A DNA stretch of 64,000 bases. It comes from Ekhidna sp051379705 (GTDB lineage Bacteria > Bacteroidota > Bacteroidia > Cytophagales > Cyclobacteriaceae). Below, piece by piece: positions 61,884 to 64,000 of this stretch. Positions within the stretch are counted from its first letter, which is position 1, and each line of letters opens with the position of its first letter. The notes under the pieces were generated by a model, which worked only from the letters and a program-made list of their open reading frames with translations, was not told where the DNA came from and did no database searches. The stretch spans positions 1,860,001 to 1,924,000 of the forward strand of contig NZ_CP179868.1 in the NCBI RefSeq assembly GCF_051379705.1. Direction: 5' to 3'. The translations under genes were made by a program, and so were the position numbers.

Positions 61884-62984
61884 TTATTCTCCAAGCTTTA
61901 CCTTACCCACCTGCTCGATTCTTCTGAGTGCAAGCTCTAATGCTGCCTCGTGAGAACCCATCTTATTTTCATCCGCGTGATTCAACACATCCAGGCAAAC
62001 ATCATAGATGTGTTCAGTAGATGCCAGCACGCGATCTTTATTGTAATTGCCAAGATATTCGTGATATACGTTGGCAATGCCTCCTGAATTGATCAAAAAG
62101 TCTGGCGCATAAACGATTCCGTGATCATTCAACATGGCGCTGTGTTTCTCCTCATCAGCTAGCTGATTATTTGCTGCTCCTGCAACAACTGCGCATTTCA
62201 GCTCGGGAATTGAATTATCATTCAAGGTAGCTCCCATGGCGCATGGTGAGTAAATGTCCATTTCCATTTGGAATACCTTGTTCGGATCTACCACAGAAAC
62301 TTTCGGGTGCTTCTCGGTGATCGCTTTGATTTTATCTTCAAAAATGTCCGCAATGAAAACGTTGGCATTTTCCTCGATAAGGTGATCTACCAAGTATTTT
62401 CCCACCTGACCTGCTCCTTGTACAAGGATGTTTTTTCCACCTAGAGAATCTAAACCGTATGCTTTCTTGGCGCCAGCTTTCATTCCCATGTAAACACCGT
62501 AAGCTGTCATTGGGCTAGGATCTCCTGAGCCACCCATGTATTGCGGCTTACCTACTACAAAAGGTGTCTCCATGCTCATATACTCGATATCCCGCATGTT
62601 GATGTTCATATCTTCCGCCGTATAGTACTTCCCGTTCAGGCTATTCACAAATTTGCCGAAGCGGCGCATTAATGGCTCATTCTTCATTTTCCTTGCATCA
62701 CCGATGATTACAGCTTTTCCTCCACCGATATTCAGTCCTGCTAAAGCCGACTTAAAGGTCATACCTCTTGAAAGTCGAAGCACATCATTGAGCGCTTCTT
62801 CATCTGAAGCGTAGTTCCACATACGAGTACCGCCCATAGAGGGGCCAAGAACGGTGTTGTGAATTGCTATGATTGCCTTTAGTCCAGTTTGCTCATCTCT
62901 ACAGAAGACCACTTGCTCGTGATCAAGACTTGCCATTTGATCGAACACGCTGTTCGATTTTACTTCGGGTTGTGTTTCTACCAT
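61884..62984 (-). CDS. Leu/Phe/Val dehydrogenase (leucine dehydrogenase type)
   Basis: 366 residues from the ATG at 62984 (an open extension to 63056 crosses the promoter and leader hairpin). Family motifs: GPSMGGTRMW, AGLNIGGGKAVIIGD with the catalytic lysine, AEDMNINMRDIEYM, and the Rossmann motif GAGQVGKYLV. It oxidatively deaminates branched-chain amino acids with NAD, giving 2-ketoacids used for branched fatty acids. It lies about 80 bases from nusB in the same orientation and is divergent from the ABC exporter gene. Confidence 0.92.
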   Translation of the reverse strand: MVETQPEVKSNSVFDQMASLDHEQVVFCRDEQTGLKAIIAIHNTVLGPSMGGTRMWNYASDEEALNDVLRLSRGMTFKSALAGLNIGGGKAVIIGDARKMKNEPLMRRFGKFVNSLNGKYYTAEDMNINMRDIEYMSMETPFVVGKPQYMGGSGDPSPMTAYGVYMGMKAGAKKAYGLDSLGGKNILVQGAGQVGKYLVDHLIEENANVFIADIFEDKIKAITEKHPKVSVVDPNKVFQMEMDIYSPCAMGATLNDNSIPELKCAVVAGAANNQLADEEKHSAMLNDHGIVYAPDFLINSGGIANVYHEYLGNYNKDRVLASTEHIYDVCLDVLNHADENKMGSHEAALELALRRIEQVGKVKLGE

Positions 62985-63021
62985 TGTAATGAACTTTATT
63001 CTAATTTTAAACCTTCTTTCA

Positions 63022-63061
63022 CCTGTGTGGTTGCACAGGAATAAAAAGGGCTGCAAAAATA
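63022..63061 (-). promoter_or_regulatory. promoter box and leader hairpin of the leucine dehydrogenase gene
   Basis: On the minus strand TATTTTTG (63061-63054) fits TAnnTTTG and is followed by a leader containing CCTGTG/CACAGG (stem 63022-63027 with 63034-63039, loop of six) about 40 bases before the ATG at 62984. Confidence 0.5.
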
Positions 63062-63109
63062 TCTCATTTTAACTAAAACACATTGGCTGTCAAGCCTTTA
63101 TAAAATTTT

Positions 63110-64000
63110 GTGAAAGACCTAGGCTACCTAAACAAATACCTGCTTAAATATAAGTTTCACCTAATTTTCGGTGCCTTATTTATCATAATAGCAAATTTCT
63201 TCGCGATTGTTCCTGCTGTAATTGTTCGTTATGCTTTCGACATTTTGCAGCGTAGCTACGGTATATTTTCATCTTTCGAGGGTTTTGAGTTACAATCTGA
63301 AACGGTCGGAATCATTGGGTCAAGCATTATTATTCTGGCTGTACTAATCCTAACAGCTGCCTTACTCCGCGGTGTGTTTTTGTTCTTTATGCGTCAGACG
63401 ATAATTGTAATGTCAAGACGCATAGAATATGACCTGAAAAATGAGATTTATGAGCACTACCAGAGTTTACCTTTGAGTTTTTATCGAAGGAACAACACTG
63501 GAGATTTGATGGCGCGTATCTCTGAGGATGTAAGCAAAGTACGCATGTATGTTGGGCCTGCAATCATGTATGGCATCAATCTATTCACCTTATTCCTGAT
63601 GGTGATTCCATTTATGATTTCCATTAACCCTACGCTGACTCTGTACTCACTACTTCCACTTCCGATACTTTCAGTCAGCATCTATTTTGTCAGCAACATT
63701 ATCAATAAGCGATCCACTGAGATCCAGGAAAGCTTGTCCGGGCTATCTACTTATGTACAAGAAGCTTTTTCAGGAATTCGGGTGATCAAGGCATTTGTGC
63801 GTGAAGAGCAAGTGGCTCAAAGCTTCGAAACTGAAAGCATAGACTATCGCGATAAGTCGCTAAAGCTTGCATTTGTTCAAGCCCTCTTCATGCCTTTGAT
63901 CATGGGACTCATTGGTATGAGTGTGATTCTCACCGTTTGGATTGGCTCTATTCAGGTATTCAATGGGGAAGTGAGCACAGGAAACATTGCAGAGTTTATC
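63110..64000 (+). CDS. ABC exporter, MsbA-like, 3' end outside the window
   Basis: 297 codons are seen from a GTG at 63110 to the window end; the codon before it in frame at 63101 is a stop, so GTG is the first start. The N-terminal membrane domain of a homodimeric ABC exporter is visible: helices around residues 17-38, 70-92, 145-166 and 170-192, with the coupling-helix region LPLSFYRRNNTGDLMARISEDV and SGIRVIKAFVREEQ typical of MsbA/LmrA. The ATPase part lies beyond the window. It is divergent from the leucine dehydrogenase gene. Exported substrate unknown. Confidence 0.9.
   Translation, partial: MKDLGYLNKYLLKYKFHLIFGALFIIIANFFAIVPAVIVRYAFDILQRSYGIFSSFEGFELQSETVGIIGSSIIILAVLILTAALLRGVFLFFMRQTIIVMSRRIEYDLKNEIYEHYQSLPLSFYRRNNTGDLMARISEDVSKVRMYVGPAIMYGINLFTLFLMVIPFMISINPTLTLYSLLPLPILSVSIYFVSNIINKRSTEIQESLSGLSTYVQEAFSGIRVIKAFVREEQVAQSFETESIDYRDKSLKLAFVQALFMPLIMGLIGMSVILTVWIGSIQVFNGEVSTGNIAEFI

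Overview
The window looks like a chromosomal segment from a marine-type member of the Bacteroidota, most likely the Cytophagales/Cytophagia side. Grounds: two giant secreted proteins with a type IX secretion (T9SS) C-terminal sorting tail, a BatD protein, bacillithiol synthesis (bshA), a long Bacteroidetes-type NusB, lipoproteins with short Bacteroidetes-like signals, and TAnnTTTG promoter boxes, two of them directly in front of start codons. I saw no rRNA, tRNA, CRISPR array, integrase or insertion sequence.

Layout. 1-9103 (mostly minus): the end of a Bat-type operon (batD, cut by the window edge), a mechanosensitive-channel-like membrane protein, an ABC ATPase, an AhpD-like protein, a PIN-PhoH ATPase, an AlbA_2 protein, and a MoxR-like AAA+ ATPase with its VWA partner. 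9296-13553: a fatty acid hydroxylase, bshA and a secreted serine hydrolase. 13675-17991 (plus): a small membrane protein, mutL, two rhomboid proteases and a lipoprotein. 17988-20243 (minus): a secreted propeller-like protein, rlmN and a histidine kinase remnant. 20285-23386 (plus): a TRAP transporter membrane pair with an unrecognised membrane protein encoded between the two permeases; a TRAP binding protein lies about 17 kb away (40222-41325).

The most distinctive region is 23408-39807. A CHAT protease with TPRs (plus) converges on an ECF sigma factor, a TPR membrane protein (possible anti-sigma) and a tiny lipoprotein (minus). Divergent from the sigma gene are two giant T9SS cargo proteins (1564 and 1900 aa), then a calcium-binding-type lipoprotein. 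The sigma gene and both giant genes each carry GTTCAC-N16-GACTAA upstream. This suggests one autoregulated ECF regulon that controls exported surface proteins. The two giant genes also share an identical 184-bp 3' end including the terminator.

39826-54928 is accessory in character: an NTF2-like protein, the TRAP binding protein, an unrecognised basic protein behind an HU-like gene fragment, a pirin, a LOG-family enzyme, a compact AT-rich patatin operon with unrecognised surface proteins, an M19-like peptidase, a TMEM175-type channel, a DUF2911 protein and two secreted proteins. A structured non-coding stretch follows (54940-55012), then a WG-repeat protein. The last part (57716-64000) is housekeeping: coaE, a YbbR-like protein, yajC, a DUF1573 lipoprotein, a YtxH protein, nusB, leucine dehydrogenase and, divergently, the start of an MsbA-like ABC exporter cut by the window end.
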